From: Pomphorhynchus laevis
Taxonomy: Eukaryota; Acanthocephala; Palaeacanthocephala; Echinorhynchida; Pomphorhynchidae
NCBI GenBank assembly: GCA_012934845.2
Contig: WNNJ02003023.1
Span: 62,001 to 126,000 of the forward strand
Direction: 5' to 3'
Length of the DNA stretch: 64,000 nt
The notes under the pieces were generated by a model. It was not told the DNA's origin. It saw only the letters and a program-made list of their open reading frames with translations, and searched no databases. Shown here one piece after another: positions 11,169-20,764 of the stretch. A program made the translations under genes and the position numbers. Position 1 is the first letter of the stretch. Each line of letters opens with the position of its first letter.

Positions 11169-12185
11169 CTAAAATCGAAAAAAAATAATATTCTTGAAAA
11201 AAATTAGGAGAATGTTTTTTAAATCACTGATTTTTTGAGGTGATTATTAGTAATTTTACATGATTCCTCATTGTTTAATCGCTAGACGATTAAAATATCT
11301 CAAAAAGGCAAACATTTATACCCCTAGTGGAGATATTGCCGCGTACCAAGTGGTTCTACTACGAAGACGATTTTGATGCGCGTTAGTTCTACCCTATTAC
11401 GGGTGTGCCTCAAGGATCCCCAGTTTCTTCTATCTTATATATTGCTGCCTCAATTGTACTATTCAAGAATTTTAAACGTGATCAACATCTTGTGGTATAC
11501 GTTGATGATACCACATCCCTGTTCTCTGGACGCAGGTGCAATGATTTAGTCTCTGACATCAGCCGTTTCTTTTCTAGATTTAAAGACTAGCTACCCATAT
11601 CCAATCTTGTTCTCAACTCCTCTAAATCGCAGGTGGTTGTCATTCATGGCGCCCCTGCAACAAAGAAAACATTAAAGAGACTAGCACTCTCAGCTCTATC
11701 TTCTATCCTGATTAATCAATCTCTCCCTACCTTCACAAGTCGATTAAAATACCTGGAGTTCACCGTTACTGTGAACTGGTCAGCGAAAGCTGAACTGGAT
11801 AGACTGAAACGTATCCTGAAGAGAGCTAGATGGGCCCTGAAACGGGCCCAACATTTGTCATTGAAAGAGAAAACCCAAGTGCGCCTCTGGTTACTTGGGC
11901 TATCTCGGGATAAGCCTTTTTTCAAGAAGACTTCCCACAGAGCAAAGACTAAGGTTTCTTAAGCTCCTCATCTCGAGATTACCGAGCATCGTCCGCCTCG
12001 ATTGGATTCTTCGGGGGATGACAGACCCCGTGTGGTTCAGTCTCATAACGGCGTTTCTCACGAGGTCGTAACAAAGTTAAAGAAGCGAACGAATTTTTAA
12101 CGACTGGCTGTTTTCGATTATTTTTCTGCATGTTTCGTTTTTTAATTTTTTTATCAGTTGTTATTTATTAAGAAAACCTTTATTA

Positions 12186-13150
12186 TTAAATTTGAATTTC
12201 TTTTTGATAATTTTATTAAATGTAGTAAAAAAAATTCATTTAAGTAATTAGCAGATAAAATACTATTTTAAACAAAAAATATTCGAATTTAGATAAAACA
12301 AATTGTAGAATTTAAAAGTGAAAAATTATATCTAGTTTGAAATTTTAAAATTTTAATAATTACTTTATCGTGACAGATTAAAATACTGTCATAAGATGGG
12401 TTCGTTTTAATTAGCAAAACATGTCTTGATTTTCAGTTTTATCGTAAAATTATAACAAAATGATTCTTGATAGCTGCTACTACTGAGAAGCGACAGACAT
12501 TTTTATTTGTTTCTTTCCTGTATGCTAATTACATTTTGCTGTAGTATTTGTGTTTGCAAAATTTGTTAATGGCTTTTGTTACCAGTTTTGGTTTTCAAAA
12601 TTTGGAAACTTTCAAACGGAAAATGATTTTGCCGGTGACACAACTACCGGCTTTTACTGCTGCTGATGCTAATGACGCTGTGCGGGGGCGTATTGCTGCT
12701 TTTTGCGGCTATCGTTTAGGTTTGTCGTGGCTACGATAAAACCACAACATCGTTTTTCAGTAATCAAAATAAATAGAAACGTGTGTGTGGTGGAGTGTCA
12801 ACAACTACTCAAAAGTTAGACTGATAAATCGCTAATCTGAAAACACGAATTGATATTCCGGTATCAGTGATTTGATAAGTCAGCGATTCAGCACCCGGTA
12901 TGATTGAAATTTTCAAATAAAAACGTAAGTTTTTTATATTAAGCAATAACGGCTTTAACGGCTTAGTTGAGGATTTATATTGATTGACTAATAAATGGAT
13001 TATAAAGACTTTTAGGTAAATACTTTTTTACTTAATCGGTACTAGTTTGGTACGTTATTATCTACGTAATGTTGGCCATATGGGTTATAATATAAGTATA
13101 TTATATATCATAGTATATATAGTATAAAATATATATCATATATGTCCTCA
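12186..13150. other. AT-rich DNA without recognised gene
   Basis: No supported coding region. The 63-codon frame at 12548-12739 has no recognisable motif. A TA-rich run lies at about 13085-13145. Confidence 0.6.
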
Positions 13151-13850
13151 ATAAGCGAACAAATTTATCTAAGTGGCCTCATTATTAATAAAACCAATAT
13201 TAATGATAAAGAAGGTATATATTTAGATATGAACATTAAATTTACATTAACTAAAACTACTATTAATTTATATCGTAAAGATGACATTTAAATTTACAAG
13301 AAACATTTTTGCATGAGCATTCATGCATACCATATAATATAAAATATAATACATTAAATAATAAAATTTTTAAGAATTTCAACAATATGTAATGATATTG
13401 GCTTTCTTCAAAATCATTTAAGTAGTTTAATAGATGCATATTTTAAACTAGGTTACTATAAAAATAACATCAAGCAGAAAATAGTAAAATATATAAATCA
13501 ACACAATAATATAAAGAATAAATTTAAATACATCATTAGCATGTATTTGACCCCGCTGCTATGTTGGATAGAGGAGTTAGTGGCCGAAACGTGATAGCAT
13601 AGCAGTTCCTCCTGATGACCTCTAATTCTTATTCTGATACAACGTCTGTTATTTATTTGTCAATTCATAAAAATAACGTTTATTTTAAATTTCAATTTTT
13701 TATTTTAACTTAATTTAAATTAAAGAAAATCTAAAAATAATTTTTTATTTTATTATTTAATTATTAAATTCTGATTTAGCATTATTATGTTTTGTTTATT
13801 TTATAATTATATTAAATACGTATACTCAGTTAGCTGGTTTGATTTGATTA
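13151..13850 (+). mobile_element. PLE-A copy: RT C-terminal part and 3' tail
   Basis: RT text after the YIDD box ('ISEQIYLSGLIINKTNIND'-like) is followed by thumb-region text, then the 3' tail (structured block 13527-13618) and the terminal motif at about 13816. The stop-proximal RT codons are lost, so the tail follows directly on the text matching 4560-4590. Confidence 0.8.
13527..13618 (+). ncRNA. PLE-A tail structured RNA
   Basis: Hairpin AAATACAT/ATGTATTT (13527-13549) is followed by CTGCTATG, CATAGCAG and the closing CTGATGA. The opening TCATCAG strand is missing in this copy. Confidence 0.55.
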
Positions 13851-14474
13851 TATTTAATAATATAGTCAAAGGCGAAGACGAAACATTAACTCATTTAACT
13901 TGATTTAAATTATAGAAAATCTAAATACAATTATTAATTTTATTATTTAATTATTAAATTTTCAATCTTATATAACAATTATTAGACAATTATTATAATT
14001 GATTTAAATTATAAAAAATCTTATAACAATTATTTATTTTATTATTTAATTATTACTTTTTGATTTAGCATTATTATGTTTTGTTTATTTTATAATTATA
14101 TTAAATACGTAGACTCAGTTAGCTGATTAAAATTGTTCATAACATATAAAAAGTATATCTAGAGAACATAATTATCATAATGAACACGTGAATCGTGTCA
14201 GTGACGATATTTGATGAGGTGTTTCAAAGCGTTGAAAATTGGCCTTTTCATAAGCCTTGTAAGGCCTTTAGAGGCCTTTTCATAAGCCTTACACGGCTTA
14301 TGGCTAAGCCTTGAAAAAAAATAAAAAAAATAAAAAAAACTGAACTGAATTCTCATTTAGCATTATTTTTTTTATAATTATATTAAATACGTAGACTCAG
14401 TTAGCTGATTTGATTTAATTATAACTAATAATTAATTATTTAATAATTTTTGTTCAAAAAGCGAACAAATCCTC
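13851..14474. repeat. PLE-A tail remnants and short GGCCTT repeats
   Basis: Three tail pieces end in the terminal motif at about 14103 and 14388, with one partial piece at 13890-13965. Between them, 14225-14310 has overlapping repeats of CCTTTTCATAAGCCTT and AAGGCCTTT. No gene seen. Confidence 0.6.
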
Positions 14475-14905
14475 ATTCTTAATACATTGATACATTGATG
14501 ATATATGTGTATTTAATTCTAATAATTTTTATTCAATTAGTGAACAAATTTATCCAGAAAGCCTTATTCTTAACAAAACCAATATTAATGATAAAGAAGG
14601 TGTATATCTAGATATGAACATTAAATTAACATTAACTAAAACTACTGTTAATTTATATCGTAAAGATGACATATTTAAATTTACAAGAAACATATTTTTG
14701 CATGAGCATTCATGCATACCATATAATATAAAATATAATACATTAAATAATGAAATTTTAAGAATTGCAACTATTTATAACGATATTGGTTTTCTTCAAA
14801 ATCATTTAATTTTGAATAATTTGGTTACCATAGAAATACAATCAAACAGAATATAGTTAATATAATGATATTGGCTTTCTTCAAAATTATTTAAATAATT
14901 TAACA
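14475..14905 (+). mobile_element. PLE-A RT C-terminal fragment
   Basis: It runs from the YIDD region ('DDICVFNSNNF') through 'INDKEGVYLDMNIK' and the 80-codon open frame 14614-14856 to 'FLQNHLIL'. A few bases of a duplicated segment (TGATATTGGCTTTCTTCAAA) follow. Broken and truncated at both ends. Confidence 0.8.
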
Positions 14906-14997
14906 TTAGAGTTAAATGTCCGCTTGTCTCTCAGCCTCATGTTGTTAAGATTTTTCGTAGTTTATTAGATCAAAGAGCTGAGTAATTATTATATATT

Positions 14998-15034
14998 GCC
15001 AGAGCTTTCGCCGCGTTACGGCTTCCTCAGTGGC
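14998..15034 (-). ncRNA. Hammerhead ribozyme motif with minimal stem III
   Basis: On the minus strand: GCCA, CTGAGGA (fits CUGANGA), one extra A, GCCG-TAACG-CGGC (stem II), GAAA, GCTC, TGGC. Stem I is GCCA/TGGC, flush with the core and the predicted cleavage site after CTC. Stem III would be only AGCT, which cannot fold within one molecule but is self-complementary, as in hammerheads that work as dimers. The bulged A beside stem II is unusual. It sits just upstream of the PLE-C ORF start, where Penelope elements are known to carry hammerheads. Confidence 0.65.
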
Positions 15035-15530
15035 TCATCTAGAACGTAAAAACACATTGAACAGCGTCACACAATTTGAAAACATATAAAACAAATAAAC
15101 AAACACACAAACGATGAAATTACGTCATATCATCGAGTCGAGCCATGCCACTGCTTCCTCTTTATTGTTTAAGCTGTTGTCGCTATCCGAACTTGCTATC
15201 AGGATCGCCTCCGTTAGTTTCCGTGATACCTCGTTATCTGCTCTGTAAATTACTCTTGCGCTGCACTTTAGTTGCACATTCGATATTGTTGTGCATAATG
15301 CGTATCCCATGTGCTACTGGCGTAGGAAGGCGCTGAGGGGTTCCGCGCTGCTCTTAAATGTTCCTTAAGCCGTTCAGACACAGGTCGCAGTGTTTCTCCT
15401 ATTTAGCTGACACTCTTACCTGCATCAACACATTCGTCGCAAAAGAGTTCGTAGACCACATTTCGTTGGATGCACAATGAAACGTCATGGTTTTTGCTTT
15501 TGTGATTAACGATCGGACAGGATCTCGTGC

Positions 15531-15767
15531 ACGGTGGAGGCTCATCATGAAAGCGACTTCGAATTAATCTTTTTCCTAAGTTCCTGGCATTCCCGTGAAT
15601 TATGCGAACGTCTAGGTTGCATCGTTTTGCCAAACGGTTCACTTTGCAACCTAGACGTTCACATAATTGTTCACGATGCAACCTAGACGTTCGCATAATT
15701 CACGGGAATGCCATGAACTTAGGAAAAAGATTAATTTGAAATCGCTTTCATGAGGAGCCTTCACCGT
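15531..15767. repeat. Large inverted repeat, 94-bp arms
   Basis: Arms 15531-15624 and 15674-15767 are near-perfect reverse complements around a 49-bp spacer, within PLE-C linker coding sequence. The spacer contains a third partial copy (GCAACCTAGACGTTCACATA). A second hairpin, TATATTGTTTTG / CAAAACAATATA, follows at 15769-15798. Confidence 0.9.
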
Positions 15768-15768
15768 A

Positions 15769-16071
15769 TATATTGTTTTGTTTGACCAAAACAATATAAA
15801 AAATTATGAATGGTTCCAGAAGCCAGCGAAGTTGAATCTCACGCTACATAAAAGATCAGCACATCCATATAGTGTGAAGAGGGTCATCTACCTCAACATG
15901 CTGCAAACAGCGCGGATGTGTACTAATGATGTTGGAGTAGCGGATGAGAAATGCAGAAGGATCGACTTGATGTTCAAGGAAAGAGGATACACGGATAGTG
16001 ACCTTAGAAATATGAAAAGTAAGAAGCGCCCTAACAGAGCACAGCGACCATCGCGTAACTTCGCAATTTAA
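15769..16071 (+). mobile_element. PLE RT thumb-region fragment
   Basis: A 97-codon frame (15778-16071) contains 'HPYSVKRVIYLNMLQTA' and 'RRIDLMFKERGYTDSDLRN'. This is like the segment after the RT catalytic core of Penelope proteins, where the chain runs H-P-x-S-x-K-R to G-Y. It lies on the strand opposite to the adjoining PLE-C end and meets it at the inverted repeat, so a foldback or inversion produced the pair. Confidence 0.6.
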
Positions 16072-16084
16072 AAAGTCATTTGTT

Positions 16085-16225
16085 ATGAATTGAATAACAT
16101 ATGATGTATCAGAATAAGGATGAGGTCATCAAGAGGAACCGCTATATAATAAAGTTCCGGCCCCTATTCCTCGACCAAACATTGCAGCTGAGCCAAATAC
16201 GTGCTAATGACTTATATCCTATGAA
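16085..16225 (-). mobile_element. PLE-A 3' tail, reversed, with diverged RNA block
   Basis: The reverse complement shows 'GAGCCAAATACG...' inverted, GGCCCC, and TCATCAAGAGG in place of the usual block (16126-16224). It is more diverged than the other copies; CTGCTATG is replaced and the second helix is weak. Confidence 0.65.
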
Positions 16226-16602
16226 TAAATGGGATTATCAGTATACCTTATTATAGTAAATGTATCATTGTATCAATGCATCTCACCAATGTATCATTTT
16301 TGTCTCAATCGTCTCATATTCAAATCTCGACCAGAAAAGGAGAATATTAAAAAGGCAGAATATTAAAAGGCTATAAATTAGCACTCTGCCATTAAATTAC
16401 TTTTATTATTCGATTTGACCTAATACCCTAAAAATGTTAATAATAATTTTTAAATATAAATTAGCGCTCTGCCATAAAATTATACATTAAATATAGTGAA
16501 TTAAGGTAATATAAATAAACATAAAAAGGACTATTGCAAGGAATATTAAAGTTATAGTATATTATTTGTAGTTAATAATAGTATATAACTATAAAAGAGT
16601 TT
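16226..16602. other. AT-rich DNA without gene
   Basis: A short motif, TATAAATTAGC(A/G)CTCTGCCAT, occurs twice (about 16371 and 16457). Nothing else was recognised. Confidence 0.6.
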
Positions 16603-16640
16603 GACCTTAAAAGAGTTTGATAACTAATAAACATACAATC
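16603..16640 (+). promoter_or_regulatory. Diverged copy of shared LINE 5' leader
   Basis: GACCTTAAAA then, after a diverged middle, CTAATAAACATACAATC. The last 17 nt are identical to the leader of the L2-like LINE at 49566-49582. The start of the leader is also similar (ACCTTAAAA). Confidence 0.6.
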
Positions 16641-16764
16641 GTAGTAGAGTTTGAACTTTCTTGATATTAACTACATACACTAATTACACATCATTATTGA
16701 AGAAAAGTTTAAAGTGTTTAAGTTAATTACAAATACTATCTGCTTACAAATCGTCGTTATTGTA

Positions 16765-17139
16765 ATGCCAAGGGGAAAACCTTCCATGGAGGTAAAATGT
16801 TGTGGTGGCAATGGGCCGAACGCGAAATGTAAATCTTGCAAATGCCGGAAGGCGGGCAAAAAATGTATTAACTGTGCGGCTGCTAACTGTTCAAATCATG
16901 AATTGGATAAACCGTCTAATTACCACGGCGTGAGATGTAATTATAAGAATGCAGCTGACAGAGAAGTTCTAAATGAACAAATCAATACTGCCGACGAACA
17001 TGATCCTAGAACTCTTGAATACGTTGAAACTGTCAGGGAAGCAGCAACAGAGCATAATATAACTGCTAATAATCAACAACAAGAAAGATACATTGTCGAT
17101 TTTGAAATTAATGCGATATATCAAGAAGTTATACACTGA
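16765..17139 (+). CDS. CXC-domain N-terminal part of RLE-LINE ORF
   Basis: From the ATG at 16765 the frame starts 'MPRGKPSMEVKCC' and carries a cysteine array with 'CKSCKCRKAGKKCINC' and 'NCSNH'. This is like the tesmin/TSO1 CXC (CRC) zinc-binding domain, which binds DNA in host proteins. About 125 codons are open before a stop. Copy 2 has the same array ('CKGCKCAKSGKACVNC'). Role in the element, inferred: target or nucleic-acid binding at the N-terminus, where R2 elements carry other zinc fingers. Confidence 0.75.
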   Translation: MPRGKPSMEVKCCGGNGPNAKCKSCKCRKAGKKCINCAAANCSNHELDKPSNYHGVRCNYKNAADREVLNEQINTADEHDPRTLEYVETVREAATEHNITANNQQQERYIVDFEINAIYQEVIH

Positions 17140-18093
17140 TATCCAAATCATTTTAAACTACCGGCGTGTAACACGAGCAAGGAATTTATTGACTAACTAG
17201 CAGATTGCTTTAAACGTTCAACCGAACAACATCTACATCGGATAATTCTCTGAAACGAGCGACTGTATCATGTCAGTTAACATTACAACGCATAAAGACT
17301 CGCAAGATAAGCTATATAAGGAAAACAATTGAAAGACGTATCAAATTATCGAAGGTGCAACAATTAGGAGATTTATTAAAGGAAGCACGGTACTTGCAAA
17401 AGATGAAACAAGATGATTTTCACTCTCGTGCTCAACGTCATGCTCCGACCGTCCGGAGGGTAATAAATTTTATCGGAAATGGACATGTAGCGAAAGCATC
17501 CAGAATCCTCAAGAATGATTCAGGCGGTGGAGCGATACCTTTAGAGGAAATAGTAAACAACAAAACGGTATTGCAGCACTTGGAAGATATGCACCTAACA
17601 GCGTCTGAAGGTCTTACTAATTTAAAATTGACTGCTCCAATGGACAGATGTGCTGAACATCACTCAATAAGATTTTTCAGCATGGCTTATGAACATATTA
17701 TAAAAGCTGCGAGACGAACATATGGTTCGGCAGGTCCCTCAGGAGTCGACTCGGAAGGATAGAGATCATTTCTTACAGCATTTGGTATGACTTCAAGAAG
17801 ATTAGCGTGCATGATAAGTGAATTCGCAATCAAAATATCCACAGAGCACATTGAATTAAGTAGATTGGATGCGTATACGGTTAGTCGACTTATACCGCTG
17901 AACAAGAACCCGGGAATCCGACCGGTGGAAATTGGGGAAGTGCTACGCAGGATAATAGGCCGAGCAATACTCGAACATATAGGCGATGATTTAACAGATG
18001 CATGCGGATATGTACAGCTATGTGCTGGACAATGCGGAGGGACCGAGATTGCCATACACACAGTCCGATCTTCCTTTTTAGCTTCCCCTGATA

Positions 18094-18600
18094 ATTGCCT
18101 TCTTCAAAAATAGCTTATTGCCTTCTTGAAAATTAGCTAAAATAATAATGTCGTATCAAGAATACATAGTTTCAGTATTTCTGACAGCGGTCATATTCCT
18201 CTGTCATTAAGAAACATAAATTGCTGATTGTGCGTATTGTGAGAGCTGCGTCACCTTTTGGCCTCATTTTAAATCCCTCAGAAAGTGATGGATTCGAAAT
18301 TTAAATATAAATTTAAATTTAAAATAATAAAATAATAAATAATAATAAATAATAATAATAAAATAATAAAATAATAATATTAAAATTTTTTTTAAAAAGA
18401 AAAGCTTTATTCACAAAGTTTACAAAGGGAATTTAAATCCAATATAAAGAACTGGATTCGAAATGAGAACGAATGGTGGTTGCTGCAGTACCCATGGTTC
18501 TGATATATATACTGAACGATTTTTTTGATTTTTTTCTTGTATTTATTTGTTTTTTATGTGAGCGGTCAAAACAGCCTTATGGCTATGACCTGTATTAATA
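18094..18600. repeat. PLE-A module, AT repeats and LINE 3' ends
   Basis: A PLE-A terminal module in minus orientation (AATACATAGTTTCAGTATTT at 18162) lies at 18125-18195. Simple AAT repeats lie at 18300-18370. A first copy of the RLE-LINE 3' end lies at about 18380-18430 (GCTTTATTCACAAAGTTTAC). At 18520-18600 is a plus-strand LINE-like tail (CAGCCTTATGGCTATGACCT). No gene seen. Confidence 0.6.
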
Positions 18601-18700
18601 TTTTTTTTAAAGAAGAAAAGCTTTATTCACAAAGTTTACAAAGGGAATTTAACCCAAATATCATTATGTTTGAATTACATGTTCCGGTCGTGTGCTTTAG

Positions 18701-20716
18701 CTAAGGCTCTTGTTGCTCGAGGCGGACGGCCTTTTTACTTGAAGAACGGGAACCCCGGATGCATATCGACGCCGCGCGGCATAGGGCAACACCGATTTCA
18801 CGTGTAATGCGAGTCAAGCACTGTGCGTATGTCGTTTGGTCAGACCTCTGCGCCTGCAGAATGGCGATTCGGCGCAACACAGCACGAGAGCTTTCACTCA
18901 ATCCGCCGTTTGTCGAAGCGATGAAGGGTACAAATGTGCCTCTTGCAATCTGTTGAACCCGTTCCTCATATTTAGACTTCTTTCTTGCTTCGTGGAAGTT
19001 GAACGCACTGGACGTGCTTGTACGGTAAGATTCGGCAAGGTTGTTGAAAATGCTGACGTCTATATACGTCCGCTCGAATCTACCGGGAAACAGTCCAGTA
19101 CAGACGATATCCACTCGTGCGTCAAGATCTCTTGTCGTTGCACTATTGGTGAAGATGTGATCCACGCTGGGACTATCGAGTACAGGTTCGATCCCTACAC
19201 CATGACAAACAATCGTTAGATTTCGGGCAAGGATATCACGAACGATATTGTGACGAAAAATCTGCAACCCTCTACGCCGACATGAAAGGAGATGCTTCAA
19301 GCATGCAGGAGTATTGCATATGCATCTCGTGGGCATGTCAGTCGGTTCCCAAGCATACCGCATAGCCATACTATCTCTGAATTCACGTGGAAGAATATGG
19401 AAGTTTTCACGAACCGGGGACACTATGGAAAGCCATGACGATGCACCATAAACAGACGCGTATGCAAGGTCTTCCTGTGAGATTTCATTTAAGTTCGACA
19501 TCGCGTAATTAAAGCGGCCAATTGCGGCTGTCTTTCTTTCAGCAATAATCCGCTCGCCGATCCTTTGCTGTTCGGTTCTGAAGACGACACCTTGGCAATC
19601 TGACGTGAATGACGAGCACATTCTCTCAGAAGAGCTGAATTCCAGGTCCTTCACGAACAGAGGGTCAATGATCCCGAGGCCTCCTTCTCTTATGGGACTG
19701 GTGAGTACCTTCACCCAATCTTCTGAAAGGTCCTGCTTTGTCATTTCCTTTAAGAATCTCCCGGTAATTGCATCCCGCAAAGGTGCAAAGTCGTCATCGG
19801 AGCAACTCGTTGTGCGTAAGAAGTGTGTCCACTTCCATTGCAATGACTTGGTCAATCCGATGTAAGAAATATGCGGGTCTACAGAGCATATCTCTGTGAG
19901 CCGGTCTGTCAGATAAACGTCATCTTCAATTCGCTCTCTGGTCGATTCTTTCATGAACGCACTTGATCCAATGAATGAGCCGAGAATCTTAACACCATCG
20001 TGCCTTATGTCGACACCTGCAAACTTTGATTGATCAACTGTCATCGTTTCGTGTAGAAGAAGAGCAGATTTGGCTGGTTTAACATGATAGCCATAATCAG
20101 GTCTGTGCTGTTGTAGGATATTAAGTACTTTCTCAAGCATCAATGTGGGGCCGAGGAAGTTCGCATCGTCTGCAAACCACCGTTGAACAACATCAGGACA
20201 TTGATCCCTTATCATCCTTATAAGAGGCAGAGAAGCCATTACGAAGATGGCTATTGCTAAGGGGTCGCCTTGAGTCACACCCTCCTTCGAGTGGAGCGAA
20301 CCACCTTCCAAAATAAGACGAGCATCGACAGAATAGATGTTTTGGAAAGTTTGCGCCAATGACGGACATAAATGCGACATGTTATGAAGAGCTACTCGGC
20401 GGTTTAAGCTGTTAAAAGCGTTGGAGGCGTCGACACACAGTAAGCCAAATTCTGGATTGTTGTGGAAGTTATTGCGTAGAGAGTGTATACAAAAGTCCAC
20501 ACCACTCCGTTGTGAGGCACATAGTTGCTCTAATCCAGCGATGTCTTGCAAATCCGTTTTTATATGTTGCAAAATCGCTTTGCAGACAATCCGTCTACCG
20601 ACTTCGGCTATTCCAATCGGTCGAATACCTCCATTCTTTTTCGGGATGGCCACAAGTCGGCAAGCTACGAAAGCATTAATAGTATTAGACGAGACTTTTT
20701 CAGAAGCGATTTTCAC
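18701..20716 (-). CDS. RT and restriction-like endonuclease of RLE-LINE
   Basis: 671 open codons, the C-terminal part of an R2/R4-type LINE polyprotein. RT motifs: A 'VDASNAFNSL' (95-104), B 'EGVTQGDPL' (144-152), C 'FADDAN' (181-186), then 'KILGSFIGSS' (243-252). A zinc knuckle has C465, C467, C472, H475 and C479. The restriction-like nuclease region starts with 'RHNIVRD' (488-494), with D536 and 'YIDVSIFN' (551-558). Such proteins nick a target and prime reverse transcription from it. The first Met shown is only the point where the inverted 5' half was joined; the natural protein began in the CXC part. No in-frame stop interrupts it, so this copy is young. Confidence 0.88.
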   Translation of the reverse strand: MKIASEKVSSNTINAFVACRLVAIPKKNGGIRPIGIAEVGRRIVCKAILQHIKTDLQDIAGLEQLCASQRSGVDFCIHSLRNNFHNNPEFGLLCVDASNAFNSLNRRVALHNMSHLCPSLAQTFQNIYSVDARLILEGGSLHSKEGVTQGDPLAIAIFVMASLPLIRMIRDQCPDVVQRWFADDANFLGPTLMLEKVLNILQQHRPDYGYHVKPAKSALLLHETMTVDQSKFAGVDIRHDGVKILGSFIGSSAFMKESTRERIEDDVYLTDRLTEICSVDPHISYIGLTKSLQWKWTHFLRTTSCSDDDFAPLRDAITGRFLKEMTKQDLSEDWVKVLTSPIREGGLGIIDPLFVKDLEFSSSERMCSSFTSDCQGVVFRTEQQRIGERIIAERKTAAIGRFNYAMSNLNEISQEDLAYASVYGASSWLSIVSPVRENFHILPREFRDSMAMRYAWEPTDMPTRCICNTPACLKHLLSCRRRGLQIFRHNIVRDILARNLTIVCHGVGIEPVLDSPSVDHIFTNSATTRDLDARVDIVCTGLFPGRFERTYIDVSIFNNLAESYRTSTSSAFNFHEARKKSKYEERVQQIARGTFVPFIASTNGGLSESSRAVLRRIAILQAQRSDQTTYAQCLTRITREIGVALCRAASICIRGSRSSSKKAVRLEQQEP

Positions 20717-20751
20717 CTAAAAAAATTTTGGTTTCTTATAAACATACAATC
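20714..20751 (+). promoter_or_regulatory. Shared LINE 5' leader
   Basis: It starts CACCTAAAAAAATTTTGG and ends CTTATAAACATACAATC, 13 nt before the ATG at 20765. It differs from the L2-like LINE leader at 49544-49582 by one indel and one substitution. It abuts the twin-priming junction, so it is probably the true 5' terminus of the transcript that was copied. Confidence 0.7.
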
Positions 20752-20764
20752 GACTTTCCAGATC

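Larger units (their letters stand above)
8775..11326 (-). mobile_element. hAT-like DNA transposon inserted in LINE-J
   Basis: 2552-bp insertion bounded by the 8-bp direct repeat GTGGAGAT (8767-8774 and 11327-11334) and imperfect terminal inverted repeats. The left end is TAAGGGTATAAAAGTTT and the right end, reversed, is TAGGGGTATAAATGTTT. An 8-bp target duplication and a TAGGG-type end are hallmarks of the hAT superfamily. The minus strand carries a decayed transposase-like gene. Subterminal direct repeats lie at 8934-8977 and 9189-9231, and a 36-bp palindrome at 9005-9040. The insertion postdates the LINE and is now inactive. Confidence 0.82.
6945..12185 (+). mobile_element. LINE-J copy 2, split by a DNA transposon
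   Basis: One LINE in two pieces, 6945-8774 and 11327-12185. The first holds an APE endonuclease remnant ('ILGDLND' at about 7360) and the pre-RT to early RT region ('LRPISIQNSLISIYEKALAL' near 8475). The second continues at exactly the interrupted codon region ('VEIL..', then 'YPITGVPQGSPVS', 'VYVDDTTSLFSGRRC', 'KYLEFTVTVNWS'). It ends in the family's CTTTATTATTA tail at about 12185. The GTGGAGAT repeated at 8767-8774 and 11327-11334 is the transposon's target duplication and proves that the pieces were once joined. Several stops and frameshifts are present, so it is dead. A local duplication lies at 7890-8139. Confidence 0.85.
14890..15767 (-). mobile_element. PLE-C: C-terminal GIY-YIG end joined to next 5' end
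   Basis: Classic Penelope-type element. Read leftwards, 'GNARNLGKRLIRSRFHDEP', a Cys-rich linker ('PPCTRSC') and 'NVVYELFCDEC' lead into the C-terminal GIY-YIG endonuclease ('SRKLTEAILIASSDSDNSLN', '15125-15310'). Noncoding sequence follows, then the hammerhead motif 14998-15034, then an ORF start ('MRLRDKRTFNS'-like) at about 14925. The same hammerhead-plus-start arrangement occurs at 35640-35870. The copy therefore preserves a tail-to-head junction, as expected for Penelope elements with tandem terminal repeats (pLTRs). The coding part is broken. Confidence 0.75.
16603..18093 (+). mobile_element. RLE-LINE copy 1 (R2-like, CXC-domain LINE), 3'-truncated
   Basis: 5' end to early RT of a non-LTR element of the restriction-like-endonuclease class. 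Order: diverged leader (16603-16640), CXC-domain start codon at 16765, pre-RT region ('MQQLGDLLKEARYLQK', 17355), 'GSAGPSGVDSEG' (17720), then the RT N-terminus ('YTVSRLIPLNKNPGIRPVEI', 'RRIIGRAILEHI', 'LCAGQCGGTEIAIHT') ending abruptly at about 18093. Stops at 17139 and 17761 and frame changes break it. It aligns along its length with copy 2 (20714-21790 then 20716-18701), which identifies the family. Confidence 0.82.

Noticed and set aside
12548-12739. 63-codon open frame
   Set aside because: No recognisable motif and flanked by AT-rich noncoding DNA; expected by chance.
20546-20764. Upstream extension of the plus-strand CXC ORF
   Set aside because: These codons are the antisense of the inverted RT half; the real start is the ATG at 20765, which aligns with copy 1.
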